Shown here: positions 26,004-34,836 of the stretch, piece by piece | How the letters are laid out: the number at the start of each line of letters is the position of its first letter | Numbering within the stretch: position 1 is the first letter of the stretch | DNA from: Paenibacillus sp. FSL R5-0490 | Lineage (GTDB): Bacteria > Bacillota > Bacilli > Bacillales > Cytobacillaceae | Assembly: GCF_001956215.1 (NCBI RefSeq) | Contig: NZ_MRTQ01000019.1 | Span: 1 to 64,000 of the forward strand | Reading direction: 5' to 3' | Length of the DNA stretch: 64,000 nucleotides | Translations under genes and position numbers: made by a program | Notes under the pieces: model-generated | Database searches by the model: none | Seen by the model: the letters and a program-made list of their open reading frames with translations, nothing else | Told to the model about the DNA's origin: nothing

Positions 26004-26888
26004 TCAAGGGTATCTTTTACATTTTTCATTATCAGCATAAGAATGGGCGTTTTGATAATGATAAAATGCTGCAAGAGGGCTTAATTGAAGCCTTTCTTCA
26101 AAAATATTGCGGATTGTTCTGACCAGCGGCTGGTCAAAATCATCTGAATAGAGATAAATAGCTGAAGGCGCTATAGAGAGCAGCGGCGCAATTGTAACAG
26201 AATCCACATATACAGGATGATTGGATAATAGCTTGCGGTCAATCATTCTTAAGAGCTCGCCGCGTTTAATTTCACACAATTGTTCATCATAAAAATAAAC
26301 ACCTTCATCCATAAGGACATGGATCGTATTCATTTTTGGCTGCCTGCCTGACAGGAAATCTCTTAATGTATGAATGAACATCTGATATTCCTGTTCCATT
26401 TTGTACTCATCGATGGAGACTTCCACATACTTGGTCATTTCATTCATAAGCGGGCGCATCCGGAATTTTACGAATGAGTCAAAAGAAAAGGAAATGTTAT
26501 TTTGAAACAACTGATCAATTGCGCTTTTTAGGCTTTCTTTTACATTCAGTCCACTGACAAACGCAGCAAGATCCTCACGGCTTCCTTCCAGGATAGAGTG
26601 AATGATTTCAAGGATCTGCTGCTGCTCGCCTTCATCATCATAATAATAATGCTCCATCAGTATCCGTTTAAACCAATCATCCTGCTTCTGGTTCACGATA
26701 AATTGAAAGAATGCTGTCTTAACAGTATTCAGGATATTGCCGCTATTTCCAGCAGAAACTCTGACTATATGTTGATCTTCAAAATGAAGAATATTATTAT
26801 CACAATGACAAAAAGACTGCAGCTGTTCATAAAGATGCTCATAAAAATTCCTCGCATCCATGCTGCTCTGGAAAATGATTTCGATCAA
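26004..26888 (-). CDS. ytxC: Sporulation protein YtxC
   Basis: This 294-residue protein matches the YtxC family by size and position between dnaI and thrS. It has no catalytic motif I can name. It is soluble, with the conserved segment VKFRMRPLMNEMTKYVEVSIDEYKMEQEY split across about 147-176. The TTG start at 26888 follows AAGGGGGG with normal spacing; an upstream in-frame TTG would put the ribosome site inside the gene. Homologues are linked to sporulation, but their function is unknown. Confidence 0.78.
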   Translation of the reverse strand: MIEIIFQSSMDARNFYEHLYEQLQSFCHCDNNILHFEDQHIVRVSAGNSGNILNTVKTAFFQFIVNQKQDDWFKRILMEHYYYDDEGEQQQILEIIHSILEGSREDLAAFVSGLNVKESLKSAIDQLFQNNISFSFDSFVKFRMRPLMNEMTKYVEVSIDEYKMEQEYQMFIHTLRDFLSGRQPKMNTIHVLMDEGVYFYDEQLCEIKRGELLRMIDRKLLSNHPVYVDSVTIAPLLSIAPSAIYLYSDDFDQPLVRTIRNIFEERLQLSPLAAFYHYQNAHSYADNEKCKRYP

Positions 26889-26996
26889 CCAAATCCCCCC
26901 TTTATACAAATTTCTATTCTATGTATATGGCGGACTTGGCCAAGTTAGAAGCGGGATTAGCCTTTTAGTACATTAAACTATTGCAAATTCAATAAT

Positions 26997-27027
26997 AAAA
27001 GCTGCCGAACACTTTATCGGCAGCTTT
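26997..27027 (-). terminator. Terminator of the nrdR-dnaB-dnaI group
   Basis: On the minus strand AAAGCTGCCGA and TCGGCAGCTTT pair and TATTATT follows. It lies just after the dnaI stop. Confidence 0.85.
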
Positions 27028-27031
27028 CAGA

Positions 27032-27964
27032 TTATACTCTCCTGTTCGGTCCTTCTACAAGCACCGGTTCAGCAAGGTATTTAATGCGTTCCATGATTCT
27101 TCTTGCTTTCATTTTCTCTTCCTCGCCGCGCTGGCTATAGGATAAATGATGTTCGAGGCCCTGCAGGTCGAAATTGGAAGTGAAGAAGGTTGGGAGGCTT
27201 TCCTGCATGCGGAACTGCAGAATCGGCCCTAAAATCTCATCCCTTGTCCAGCTGGACATGGTTTCTGCACCAAGGTCGTCAAACATTAAAACAGGCGCTT
27301 TCTTAATGGTTTCCATCTTGCTGTTCAGAGTCTGATCTCCAATTGAATTTTTCAATTCCCTGAATAATTCAGGAACATAGACAATCATGGAGGATACTTT
27401 CCGGCTTGCAAGCTTATTGGCAATAGCACCAAGCAAATAAGATTTGCCTACACCGAATTTCCCGTAAAAGTAGATCCCCTTTTGCTTGGACCCCGGCTGG
27501 TAGTCCATTACAAAAGATGCAGCCTTATCCACAGCCTCAATGCGGTCGTCATCATCATAAATCGAGTCAAAAGTGGCATGAAGGATATCAGTTGGCACAT
27601 ATAAACTCTGGATTAACTTTTCATTTCTCCGCTTTTCATCGTGCATGATCTTGCGCGGGCACTTATCATACTTCAGATCGATTGATCCTCTTTGAATCAC
27701 AAGTTCAGGATGATAGCCCTGCATAAAATTCACACAGCCCTCCAGGCTCGGACATTTATTGCACTCCTTGCTCTGCTGTGTATATTCAAAGAGCTTGCTA
27801 AGACTCTTTTCAACCATTTCAGATGTCAATTCATCCCGATGAGTTTGGATAAAATCCTTGACTTCAGGGTGATTAAGCGTTTGGTTCCTCATCATTTCAT
27901 ATCTTTTTTGAAAGCCTTCATTGCCTGCAAGGCGCCTTAATGTTTCGTTAATTTTTTCCATCAA
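27032..27964 (-). CDS. dnaI: Primosomal protein DnaI (helicase loader)
   Basis: This is a 310-residue AAA+ ATPase that loads the DnaC replicative helicase. The N-terminal helicase-binding domain has a zinc-type cluster (CNKCPSLEGCVNFMQGYH, about 68-85). The AAA+ domain has Walker A GKFGVGKSYLL near 164-174 and Walker B VLMFDDLGAE near 224-233. Its start overlaps the dnaB stop by four bases, so the two loaders are translationally coupled, as in B. subtilis. Confidence 0.96.
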   Translation of the reverse strand: MMEKINETLRRLAGNEGFQKRYEMMRNQTLNHPEVKDFIQTHRDELTSEMVEKSLSKLFEYTQQSKECNKCPSLEGCVNFMQGYHPELVIQRGSIDLKYDKCPRKIMHDEKRRNEKLIQSLYVPTDILHATFDSIYDDDDRIEAVDKAASFVMDYQPGSKQKGIYFYGKFGVGKSYLLGAIANKLASRKVSSMIVYVPELFRELKNSIGDQTLNSKMETIKKAPVLMFDDLGAETMSSWTRDEILGPILQFRMQESLPTFFTSNFDLQGLEHHLSYSQRGEEEKMKARRIMERIKYLAEPVLVEGPNRRV

Positions 27965-29391
27965 TCAGTCACCTCCTGTGATCGCAGTTTTTTTAATTTT
28001 TCTTTAAGTTCCCTTTTTTTCAATTCCCGCTCATACTGTTCCTTTTCGCTGTTTGGCTGCTGGGCCTGTTCCTTCTTGGAGGCTTTGCTGCTATTTTCAT
28101 CAAACCAGTCCGGAAGCATCTCTGTCCTGATCGGCTTCCTTTTGTTCCCCGTGGGGCCTGCTGTTTTCTTTCCTTCTGCCCAATCAAGGTATTGGCGATG
28201 TTCTTTTTTAGCTAATTCAATAGCTGCCTGGGGTGTTTTAATCTTCTTTCTTGCCCAGTGGCCTGCTATTTTTTCTACGTACCCTTTGGTCAGCTTCATA
28301 TCTGTTTTGAGCATAACATATTGAATCAGCACATTAATTACCCCGGGTAAAAGCTTTTGCTGGAACATGACATCTTCTATAATCTGCAGATCACCTTTTG
28401 AAGGTTCCGCTCCTCCGGAAATATCTTTTAAAAGCTGCCTTGGTGAGGTTATTTCCAAATAACGGATCAATTCTTCTTCCTGTGTTTCAGGCTGCTTTTT
28501 TTGAGATTGATGGCTGGCAGGCTGAACCCTGTCAATCAGGGATGGCAGCATATCCTGGTTTTGGAATTGATACCAATCACGTGCAGATTTTCTTAATTCA
28601 TCAATGTTTATCTCATTATCTTCATTCACGGCGCTGATGACAATATTTTTCATCTGAATAGGGTCGATTCCATATAAAAAAGCAAGATTGCTGATGGATT
28701 CCTTTACTTTAACTGTAAGGGCTTTTTTTGGTACAAGCGATTCATTCAGCCCTGCCTGAAGCAATTCAAAATTAAAATCTTCATTCCCGATCTGAATGCC
28801 TTCCTGCTCACGCCTTCCAATATACCCTTCCTCATCTGTTTCATTCATCAGCTGCACCACTTCATCGTCAAACGAACCAGGGTGCCCGGATTGAAATACA
28901 TCCTGGAAAGCCTTTGTTACTTCCTTGTACCCTCTGGCCGGCTGCACCTTCTGATCCGAGAAGAAGCGCTTCAGTCTCATAAATTGGTTTTTGCCCAACT
29001 TCTTATAAAGATAGATATTGAGCATGCCGTCAAGAAAGAATTGTTCAGGTGTCAGCGGTGGAAGCAGTTCGTAAATGAATGACCTTGTCTCTTCATCCTT
29101 GTTAACATATACCTTTAAAAGTCCTATTCCTTCAAGCTTGAGACGGGCTTCATAAATATCCTTAAGCCCCATCCCCATGAAATTCATTAAACTATGGTGT
29201 GAATTTGAAGATGACCATAGCCGGTTTTCTTCAAGCTCTGCCCATAAAGTCATATACAAACTGAAGCACTCAGAGCCAATGAGCGGCTGGTATAACAGTG
29301 TCAGCACTTTCCGGTCATAATCATGCAAAAGCCCGCTGGCTGCTACTGTATATCGATCAATGGGGAGCATCTCCTGCCAATGCTGGGCCAT
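27961..29391 (-). CDS. dnaB: Replication initiation and membrane attachment protein DnaB
   Basis: This 476-residue protein is the Firmicute DnaB, a helicase co-loader that acts with DnaD and DnaI at the origin and at stalled forks; it is not the E. coli helicase. It has two DnaB/DnaD-like regions (about 10-120 and 300-400) and a basic, lysine-rich C-terminal tail (about 400-476). The ATG at 29391 is chosen because AAGGTG stands six bases before it and MAQHWQEMLPIDRY aligns with the family N terminus. It lies downstream of nrdR. Confidence 0.93.
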   Translation of the reverse strand: MAQHWQEMLPIDRYTVAASGLLHDYDRKVLTLLYQPLIGSECFSLYMTLWAELEENRLWSSSNSHHSLMNFMGMGLKDIYEARLKLEGIGLLKVYVNKDEETRSFIYELLPPLTPEQFFLDGMLNIYLYKKLGKNQFMRLKRFFSDQKVQPARGYKEVTKAFQDVFQSGHPGSFDDEVVQLMNETDEEGYIGRREQEGIQIGNEDFNFELLQAGLNESLVPKKALTVKVKESISNLAFLYGIDPIQMKNIVISAVNEDNEINIDELRKSARDWYQFQNQDMLPSLIDRVQPASHQSQKKQPETQEEELIRYLEITSPRQLLKDISGGAEPSKGDLQIIEDVMFQQKLLPGVINVLIQYVMLKTDMKLTKGYVEKIAGHWARKKIKTPQAAIELAKKEHRQYLDWAEGKKTAGPTGNKRKPIRTEMLPDWFDENSSKASKKEQAQQPNSEKEQYERELKKRELKEKLKKLRSQEVTD

Positions 29392-29528
29392 GGTGTTCAC
29401 CTTTTTCTATTTAAATTTTTATCAGGCTGTTTATCAAAAGCATATCCCGCAAAAAAAGAGCCAAAGAAAACCTTCAGCCCATCAGCCTAATTCATCAAAA
29501 ATCAGCGGCAGCTGCAAAACTGACCTGA

Positions 29529-29990
29529 TTATGATTGTTCTTTTTTAATTAGTTCCTTGAGTTCATCAATAAACACATTGATATCTTTAAATTGCCTGTA
29601 TACTGATGCGAAACGGACATATGCGACCTCGTCCACATTTGCGAGCCTGTCCATGACCATTTCGCCAATTTCATCGCTTTTTATTTCAGAGACACCATTG
29701 CTGCGGAGTTCTTTCTCCACTTCAAAAGTAATGTCCTCCAGATCTTTAAGGGCTACCGGCCTCTTTTCACAGGCTTTAATAAGGCCTCTCAGAATTTTTT
29801 CCCGGCTGAATTCCTCTCTCGTACCTTCTTTTTTCACAACGATTAACGGAATTTCTTCCACTTTCTCAAAAGTCGTAAACCGGTATCCGCATTTCTCGCA
29901 TTCCCTTCTGCGGCGGATGGATCGGCTGTCATCCACAGGACGGGAATCGAGCACACGGGTATTATTGTTTTGGCATGAAGGGCATCTCAT
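29529..29990 (-). CDS. nrdR: Transcriptional repressor NrdR
   Basis: This 153-residue regulator senses ATP and dATP and represses ribonucleotide reductase genes. It has the N-terminal zinc ribbon (CPSC at 3-6 and CEKC at 31-34, with [16 protein letters not shown]) and the ATP-cone domain (about 49-139, [20 protein letters not shown]). The length is typical. It is first in the nrdR-dnaB-dnaI group, with a probable promoter (TTGTAC-N17-TAAGAT) at about 30055-30084. Confidence 0.96.
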   Translation of the reverse strand: MRCPSCQNNNTRVLDSRPVDDSRSIRRRRECEKCGYRFTTFEKVEEIPLIVVKKEGTREEFSREKILRGLIKACEKRPVALKDLEDITFEVEKELRSNGVSEIKSDEIGEMVMDRLANVDEVAYVRFASVYRQFKDINVFIDELKELIKKEQS

Positions 29991-30092
29991 ACAATCAGCT
30001 CCGAATTTTTTTATAAGTTGGCTTTAAACAAATTACCGAATATTATTTGATACTCTTATCTTATAAAAAAGGAGTTGACAGTACAAGTACAA

Positions 30093-30497
30093 CTATTTAT
30101 CTGCGTTTCTTGCAGAACCGAGAAAGTCATGCCGTTTATTTAATTTTTCATATATCGAAAGTACTTCTCTTTTAAGAATTGGATGCACACCTGCCGGTGA
30201 GGACTGCTCAGTTGAAATATTGATATCTACAGCCGTTTCAAAAGGCTTGACAGTCACGACTGTCACAATCGCAAAACAGGTTTTGTCTTTTTTAAGTTCT
30301 GCTGCAATCTCGCCGTGTTCTTTAGAAATGCTGAGAATGTTTACATTGCGATCTGCTTTGAATAACTCTTCAATCGTCTGCAGCATTTGTGCTGTATTGG
30401 TTCTATAATATCTTGTAGCGAGCTCAGGGTCAGAGTGATTTTCATTTGTTTCACACTGCTTTTTATAGCGGCTGGCAAGCTGCCTGAAAATTGACAT
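30093..30497 (-). CDS. Conserved cytosolic protein of unknown function
   Basis: I do not recognise a characterised family for this 134-residue soluble protein. The ATG at 30497 follows GGAGG and gives an N terminus MSIFRQLASRYKKQCETN; the frame runs farther upstream but without a ribosome site, and that extension overlaps the speD terminator and gene. It is rich in charged residues, with a central segment VNILSISKEHGEIAAELKKD and no membrane helix or cysteine cluster. It lies between speD and nrdR. The start, codon use and isolation from neighbouring genes support a real gene. Confidence 0.75.
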   Translation of the reverse strand: MSIFRQLASRYKKQCETNENHSDPELATRYYRTNTAQMLQTIEELFKADRNVNILSISKEHGEIAAELKKDKTCFAIVTVVTVKPFETAVDINISTEQSSPAGVHPILKREVLSIYEKLNKRHDFLGSARNADK

Positions 30498-30574
30498 TCT
30501 CTTTCCTCCGTATATTATTTGTATCCTTATTGTACTATTTTTTATTAAGATACTAAAGGCAATGGATTTTAGGC

Positions 30575-30607
30575 AAAATAAAAAGAGGTGTATCAGATAC
30601 ACCTCTG
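30575..30607 (-). terminator. Terminator of speD
   Basis: AGAGGTGTATC and GATACACCTCT form an 11-bp perfect stem, followed by TTTTATTTTG on the minus strand. Confidence 0.9.
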
Positions 30608-30630
30608 GATTGCCTAAGTTCATTCTAGTA

Positions 30631-31005
30631 TTAAAGTACTTGAGCTTGTTTAACTTGAACTGGACCCATACCGCGAGGAATTTCGATATTCTCACGCGTT
30701 TGAGCTCCTAACGCTTCTGCAATAAAGTCTGCAGCGATGTTAGGGTCAAGATCTCCACACGTATACACATCAATGCTGGCATAGCCATGCTCCGGGAAGC
30801 TGTGAATAGTTAAATGAGATTCAGAGATGATCACCACTCCGCTTACACCCTGTGGTGCAAACTTATGAAATGCAACCTCGCGAATTTCAGCACCAGATTT
30901 TAATGCAGCATTTACGAATGTCTGCTCAATAAAATCCATATCATTTAACTTTTCAAAATCGCATCCCCAAAGTTCTGAGATAACGTGACGACCCATAGTT
31001 TCCAT
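30631..31005 (-). CDS. speD: S-adenosylmethionine decarboxylase
   Basis: This 124-residue proenzyme is a prokaryotic SAM decarboxylase that makes the aminopropyl donor for spermidine. Starting at the ATG at 31005 places the self-cleavage site in [14 protein letters not shown] with the pyruvoyl-forming Ser at residue 63, the position known for this family. His68 and Cys83 (YTCGD), which take part in processing and catalysis, are also present. A TTG two codons earlier sits too close to the GGGGG ribosome site. It has its own promoter, a structured 5' leader and a terminator. Confidence 0.95.
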   Translation of the reverse strand: METMGRHVISELWGCDFEKLNDMDFIEQTFVNAALKSGAEIREVAFHKFAPQGVSGVVIISESHLTIHSFPEHGYASIDVYTCGDLDPNIAADFIAEALGAQTRENIEIPRGMGPVQVKQAQVL

Positions 31006-31011
31006 ATTCAA

Positions 31012-31155
31012 ATTTCCCCCTTTAAACTTTTAAGCTATTAATTAATGAAATTCCAGATTTATACTGGTCTATAACTACCACGGGGGAAAGTTAGTCCAGA
31101 GAGGTCCTAACCCTTTAAGTAGCTACCATACCAAAACCTCGGAGAAGTTCACGAG
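31012..31155 (-). ncRNA. Structured 5' leader of speD (candidate cis-regulatory RNA)
   Basis: About 145 bases separate the promoter from speD. On the minus strand the first element is a hairpin with CCTCG and CGAGG arms. Next, TAGCTAC pairs with GTAGTTA (and GGT with ACC outside it), enclosing a third hairpin with GTTAG and CTAAC arms. The nested helices and absence of a coding frame suggest a folded regulatory RNA. I do not recognise it as a named riboswitch. Confidence 0.5.
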
Positions 31156-31159
31156 GATT

Positions 31160-31188
31160 AGTATACTTTGTTTAATTTCTTTTTGCAA
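31160..31188 (-). promoter_or_regulatory. Sigma-A promoter of speD
   Basis: TTGCAA at 31188-31183 and TATACT at 31165-31160 are separated by 17 bases on the minus strand. Confidence 0.85.
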
Positions 31189-31255
31189 CACATTGTTTTA
31201 CATTTTTTTTGGCAAAATTTCTGAAGACTTTTCCTTCTCAGGATTTAATTTTGTC

Positions 31256-31288
31256 CAAAAAAAGGAGCCTGCTGGGATGGCAGGCTTT
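31256..31288 (-). terminator. Terminator of gapB
   Basis: On the minus strand AGCCTGC and GCAGGCT pair around CATCCCA and are followed by CCTTTTTTT. Confidence 0.88.
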
Positions 31289-31325
31289 AAGGGTATGGGT
31301 AGTTCTATTTAAAAGAGATTGGCAA

Positions 31326-32357
31326 TTATCCAACTTTTACGGCAGATGCCTGAAAAAGTTCCTGTGCAACATATTTTGTCAAGTCTACGACACGGCAAGA
31401 ATAGCCCCACTCATTATCGTACCAGGCAAGCACTTTCACTTTGCTGGTGCCGATTACCATTGTAGATAATCCATCAATGATGGCAGAGTGTTCATTTGTG
31501 TTGAAATCGATTGACACTAACGGTTCGTCAGTAATATCCAGGATGCCATGCAGCGATCCTTGTGAAGCTGTAGCAAATGCTGCATTCACTTCTTCAATTG
31601 TAACGTCCCGCTTCAAGTCTACCACGAGATCCACTAAGGAAACGTTAGGAGTCGGCACACGCAGTGCCATACCATGCAACTTGCCCTTTAAATGCGGCAA
31701 TACCAGTGACAAAGCTTTGGCAGCACCAGTGGAGGTCGGGATGATCGACTGTCCGCAAGCACGTGCACGGCGCAGATCTTTATGCGGGTTATCAATATTT
31801 TTTTGATCATTTGTATATGCATGAACTGTTGTCATAAGTCCGTTTTCAATGCCAAATTGTTCATCAAGGACTTTTGCAACAGGTGCAAGGCAGTTTGTTG
31901 TACAGGATGCATTTGAAATAATATCATGTTCTTCGATTTTTAATGCGCTTTCATTTACGCCCATAACAATAGTCACATCTTCATTTTTTCCAGGAGCAGT
32001 AAGTATGACCTTTTTAGCGCCGGCATCAAGATGAAGAGCCGCTTTATCACGGGAATTAAACTTTCCTGTAGCTTCAATAACGATATCGATATTCATTTCT
32101 TTCCAGGGAAGTTCTTCAGGATTCCGGCTGCTGACAAGCTGAACCCTTTTACCGTTCACAACAATAGCATTGTCTTCCGGAACAACGCTTCCCTCGAATG
32201 GTCCATGGTTGGTATCATATTTAATTAAGTGTGCCAAAGTTTCAGCCGGATAGCTTGCATTTATGGCAGCCACTTCAAGATTTTCATCAAGGATGGCTTT
32301 TCTAAAAACCATACGTCCAATTCTTCCAAAACCATTAATCGCTATTTTCGCCTTCAT
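31326..32357 (-). CDS. gapB: Glyceraldehyde-3-phosphate dehydrogenase, gluconeogenic GapB type
   Basis: This 343-residue enzyme runs the GAPDH reaction in the gluconeogenic direction, with NADP(H) preference in the GapB class. The Rossmann motif INGFGRIGR is at 7-15, and catalytic Cys152 lies in SNASCTTNCLAP. The coenzyme-selecting loop NASYPAETLAHLIKYDTNHG (33-52) lacks the acidic residue expected for NAD-specific GapA, which supports the GapB call. Two CcpN-type boxes overlap its promoter, fitting repression on glucose. Confidence 0.92.
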   Translation of the reverse strand: MKAKIAINGFGRIGRMVFRKAILDENLEVAAINASYPAETLAHLIKYDTNHGPFEGSVVPEDNAIVVNGKRVQLVSSRNPEELPWKEMNIDIVIEATGKFNSRDKAALHLDAGAKKVILTAPGKNEDVTIVMGVNESALKIEEHDIISNASCTTNCLAPVAKVLDEQFGIENGLMTTVHAYTNDQKNIDNPHKDLRRARACGQSIIPTSTGAAKALSLVLPHLKGKLHGMALRVPTPNVSLVDLVVDLKRDVTIEEVNAAFATASQGSLHGILDITDEPLVSIDFNTNEHSAIIDGLSTMVIGTSKVKVLAWYDNEWGYSCRVVDLTKYVAQELFQASAVKVG

Positions 32358-32377
32358 GTTACGGCCCCTTCCGCATT

Positions 32378-32388
32378 AGTGTTATACT
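32378..32388 (+). promoter_or_regulatory. CcpN-type box 2 upstream of gapB
   Basis: AGTGTTATACT matches 10 of 11 positions of the recalled CcpN consensus TRTGHYATAYW. It is inverted relative to box 1 and lies between the gapB -10 and the start codon. Confidence 0.6.
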
Positions 32389-32411
32389 TTTTATTACCCT
32401 AAGATGTAATT

Positions 32412-32422
32412 AGTATAACATA
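32412..32422 (-). promoter_or_regulatory. CcpN-type box 1 overlapping the gapB -10
   Basis: The minus strand reads TATGTTATACT, a complete match to the recalled CcpN consensus. It also contains an extended -10 (TGTTATACT), so a bound repressor would block the promoter. Confidence 0.7.
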
Positions 32423-32579
32423 TTGAAGATCATTTGTGATGAATAAAATGCGGAATTTTTAATGTTCAACAATTCAGAAATATCAGCTCACGCTTTTTCT
32501 GTTTTTTATAAGGTAATAGTCTATCTTACAGACACATGGCTGATTATTTTTGTCATACTAATTAGGCTTTAAGCACATC

Positions 32580-32604
32580 AAAAAAAGAGCCTGTCACAGG
32601 CTCC
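32580..32604 (-). terminator. Terminator of coaE (end of the polA-mutM-ytaF-coaE group)
   Basis: GAGCCTGTGACAGGCTC is a perfect stem-loop followed by TTTTTTTGATG on the minus strand, adjoining the coaE stop. Confidence 0.9.
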
Positions 32605-33204
32605 TCAGACAGCTTTCCATTTTTTTAAAATACCCCATAATTGTTTTTCTGTTTCTTCAATTGTGCCATTATTATCAATTACAGCATCGGCCAATGCCTT
32701 CTTATCTTTTAAAGGCATCTGGGATTGAATTCTTGCCATCGCTTCTTTCTCGGTTAGCTGATTTCTTTGCATCAGCCTTTGCAGCTGTATAACTTCATCT
32801 GCATATACTAATAAGGTTTTGTCGCACATATATTGTAATTTGCTTTCAAATAAAAGAGGTATATCAAGTATGATCAGCTGCTCATTGCGGCTGATTGCTT
32901 GTTCCTTTTTGGCTGTCATCCTTTTGCGGACTGCAGGATGTACTATGCTATTCAGGGTCTTCCGCTCTTTTTCATCGTGAAAAATAATGGAGCCCAGTTC
33001 TCCGCGATCAATTGAACCGTCTTTAAGAAGAACTCTTTCCCCAAAATGACGGACAATTTCCTGATATGCTTCCTCTCCTATTTCAACAGCTAACCTCGCT
33101 TCTATATCCGCGTCTATTACAGTATATCCTTTTTCGATCAGGAGAGAAGAAACGGTGCTTTTCCCGCTTGCAATCCCGCCTGTCAAACCTACAGTCATTG
33201 ACAT
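32605..33204 (-). CDS. coaE: Dephospho-CoA kinase
   Basis: This 199-residue P-loop kinase performs the last step of coenzyme A synthesis, phosphorylating the 3'-OH of dephospho-CoA. The P-loop GLTGGIASGKST is at 6-17, and the DADI and LDIPLLFES motifs for substrate and metal follow. It is 24 bases downstream of ytaF in the polA-mutM-ytaF-coaE cluster conserved in Bacillus, with AAAGGA before the ATG. Confidence 0.96.
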   Translation of the reverse strand: MSMTVGLTGGIASGKSTVSSLLIEKGYTVIDADIEARLAVEIGEEAYQEIVRHFGERVLLKDGSIDRGELGSIIFHDEKERKTLNSIVHPAVRKRMTAKKEQAISRNEQLIILDIPLLFESKLQYMCDKTLLVYADEVIQLQRLMQRNQLTEKEAMARIQSQMPLKDKKALADAVIDNNGTIEETEKQLWGILKKWKAV

Positions 33205-33227
33205 AATGTGTTCCTTTCATATAAATG

Positions 33228-33863
33228 CTAAATTTTTAGTATCCCGATTACGATTAAAATAATGCCTGGAATGAATGAGAACTTTTGGACCCATCCGCTT
33301 TTTGAGAAAATAGCCCCCACCTGCATTCCCATAAATACAAACAGAGAGCTCATAACGGCGACCGTCATTGCCAGGTAGTAAGGTGAGTACCCCAGCATAG
33401 CTGCACCAATCCCCGCTCCAAAAGCATCAAGTGATAGGGCGAGCCCGAGCATTAGTGCTTCAATTCCTGTGATGGCACCGGATTTGTCAAAATCGGCGGA
33501 CATCGGCTTTTTCAGAATATTAATGACAAGCCCAAGAGATTTGATTTCCAGATTTACAATTGTCTTTTCATGCGGGAGGACATCCTTCACCTTTTCCGGC
33601 CTGAAAAATTGATAAAGGACCCAGGCACCGAGAAAAATCAGAATGACTCCTCCTAAACTTTCAGCTAAAGCCGGAGAAAGAAAGGCTTCTATTAAATGGC
33701 CGATTGTCATGGCGGCCATTAATGTGAGAGCTGAACAGCAAGCGATTATACTGATCGATTTAAATGGTATGCTCATTTTCCTTAAACCATATGTTAAACC
33801 GACACTGAAACTGTCAAGACTGACAGCAAAAGCAAGTATCAAAAGTGAGAATATATGCGCCAT
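33228..33863 (-). CDS. ytaF: Sporulation membrane protein YtaF (MntP-like)
   Basis: This 211-residue six-helix membrane protein has two copies of the MntP-like repeat, AVSLDSFSVGLTYGLRK near 12-28 and LALSLDAFGAGIGAAMLGY near 136-154. In both, the SLD aspartate is a likely metal-site residue. Relatives export Mn2+; YtaF itself is tied to sporulation in B. subtilis without a proven substrate. The ATG at 33863 follows GGAGG at somewhat long spacing, and the frame upstream lacks a better site. It lies between mutM and coaE. Confidence 0.85.
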   Translation of the reverse strand: MAHIFSLLILAFAVSLDSFSVGLTYGLRKMSIPFKSISIIACCSALTLMAAMTIGHLIEAFLSPALAESLGGVILIFLGAWVLYQFFRPEKVKDVLPHEKTIVNLEIKSLGLVINILKKPMSADFDKSGAITGIEALMLGLALSLDAFGAGIGAAMLGYSPYYLAMTVAVMSSLFVFMGMQVGAIFSKSGWVQKFSFIPGIILIVIGILKI

Positions 33864-33957
33864 AGAATAGAGCTCCTCCCTGTCAATCGCTACGATAGTA
33901 TATGGAAGGAGCCCATCCAATGTTATTCAAAACGAAGTTAAGCTCTATTCGGAATTA

Positions 33958-34785
33958 TTATTTTCTCTGGCAAGCCGGACAATAGACTGTGCCCCTGCCT
34001 CCAGTTATGATCCGCTCAAGTGTGCTTCCGCAGACTTTGCAATCTTCGCCTTTTCGCCCATAAACAAAAAGCTCGAGCTGGAACATGCCAATTTGCCCCT
34101 GGGAATTAACATAGGAGCGAATGGTGCTCCCTCCTTTATCTACCGCTTCTCTCAGGGTATCTGCAATTTCTTTGTGAAGTGTCTCCAATTCGCTTCTTGC
34201 TAAGCTATTTGCCGCTCTTTCAGGATGAATTCGTGAACGGAATAAAGCTTCATCCACATATATATTGCCAAGCCCTACGATCGTTTTCTGATCGAGAAGC
34301 GCAGTTTTGACATGGCGGGAGGTCCGGGCAAGCCGGGCAGCAAGGTCGTCCACCGTAAATTCTTCTGCAAATGGTTCCGGTCCCAGTTGTGCCAGAGGAA
34401 GTGTCTTAAGTTCTTCACCCTTTGCATATAGGTGCATCGTTCCAAATTTACGAACATCTTTGTATCTGAGTTCAGTGCCATCTGTAAGATGAAAAATGAC
34501 ATGAGTGTGTTTTTCCACAGGTTCTTCTTTAGCGTAAAGGCCGTATCTGCCTTCCATTCTCAGATGGGACACAAGTGCATAGTCATTGGTGCAGAGAATT
34601 AGGAACTTCCCTCTCCTGCCAATGTCCTGAAAGGTTTGGCCTGCTAAAGCATCCTTGAATTGACCAAGCTCTTCGGGATGCTTAACCATTTTTGGCCAGA
34701 AAACCGAAACATGTGAAATGGTTTTGCCGATCACCAATTCCTGCAATGTTCTTCTGACTGTTTCAACTTCAGGAAGTTCGGGCAT
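33958..34785 (-). CDS. mutM: Formamidopyrimidine-DNA glycosylase
   Basis: This 275-residue bifunctional glycosylase/AP lyase removes 8-oxoguanine and FaPy lesions. After Met removal the N terminus is PELPEVETVRR, with Pro2 as nucleophile and Glu3 as acid. A helix-two-turn-helix with GLGNIYVDEALF lies near 168-179, and the C-terminal zinc finger has CKVC and CPAC pairs near 240-272. The start is the ATG after AAAGGAGGGG; upstream in-frame codons are not needed. It follows polA by about 50 bases, so it is co-transcribed with the repair polymerase. Confidence 0.96.
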   Translation of the reverse strand: MPELPEVETVRRTLQELVIGKTISHVSVFWPKMVKHPEELGQFKDALAGQTFQDIGRRGKFLILCTNDYALVSHLRMEGRYGLYAKEEPVEKHTHVIFHLTDGTELRYKDVRKFGTMHLYAKGEELKTLPLAQLGPEPFAEEFTVDDLAARLARTSRHVKTALLDQKTIVGLGNIYVDEALFRSRIHPERAANSLARSELETLHKEIADTLREAVDKGGSTIRSYVNSQGQIGMFQLELFVYGRKGEDCKVCGSTLERIITGGRGTVYCPACQRK

Positions 34786-34836
34786 GGTTACCCCTCCTTT
34801 GTCATGCATTTTCTTCATTCAAAATACAGATAACTA

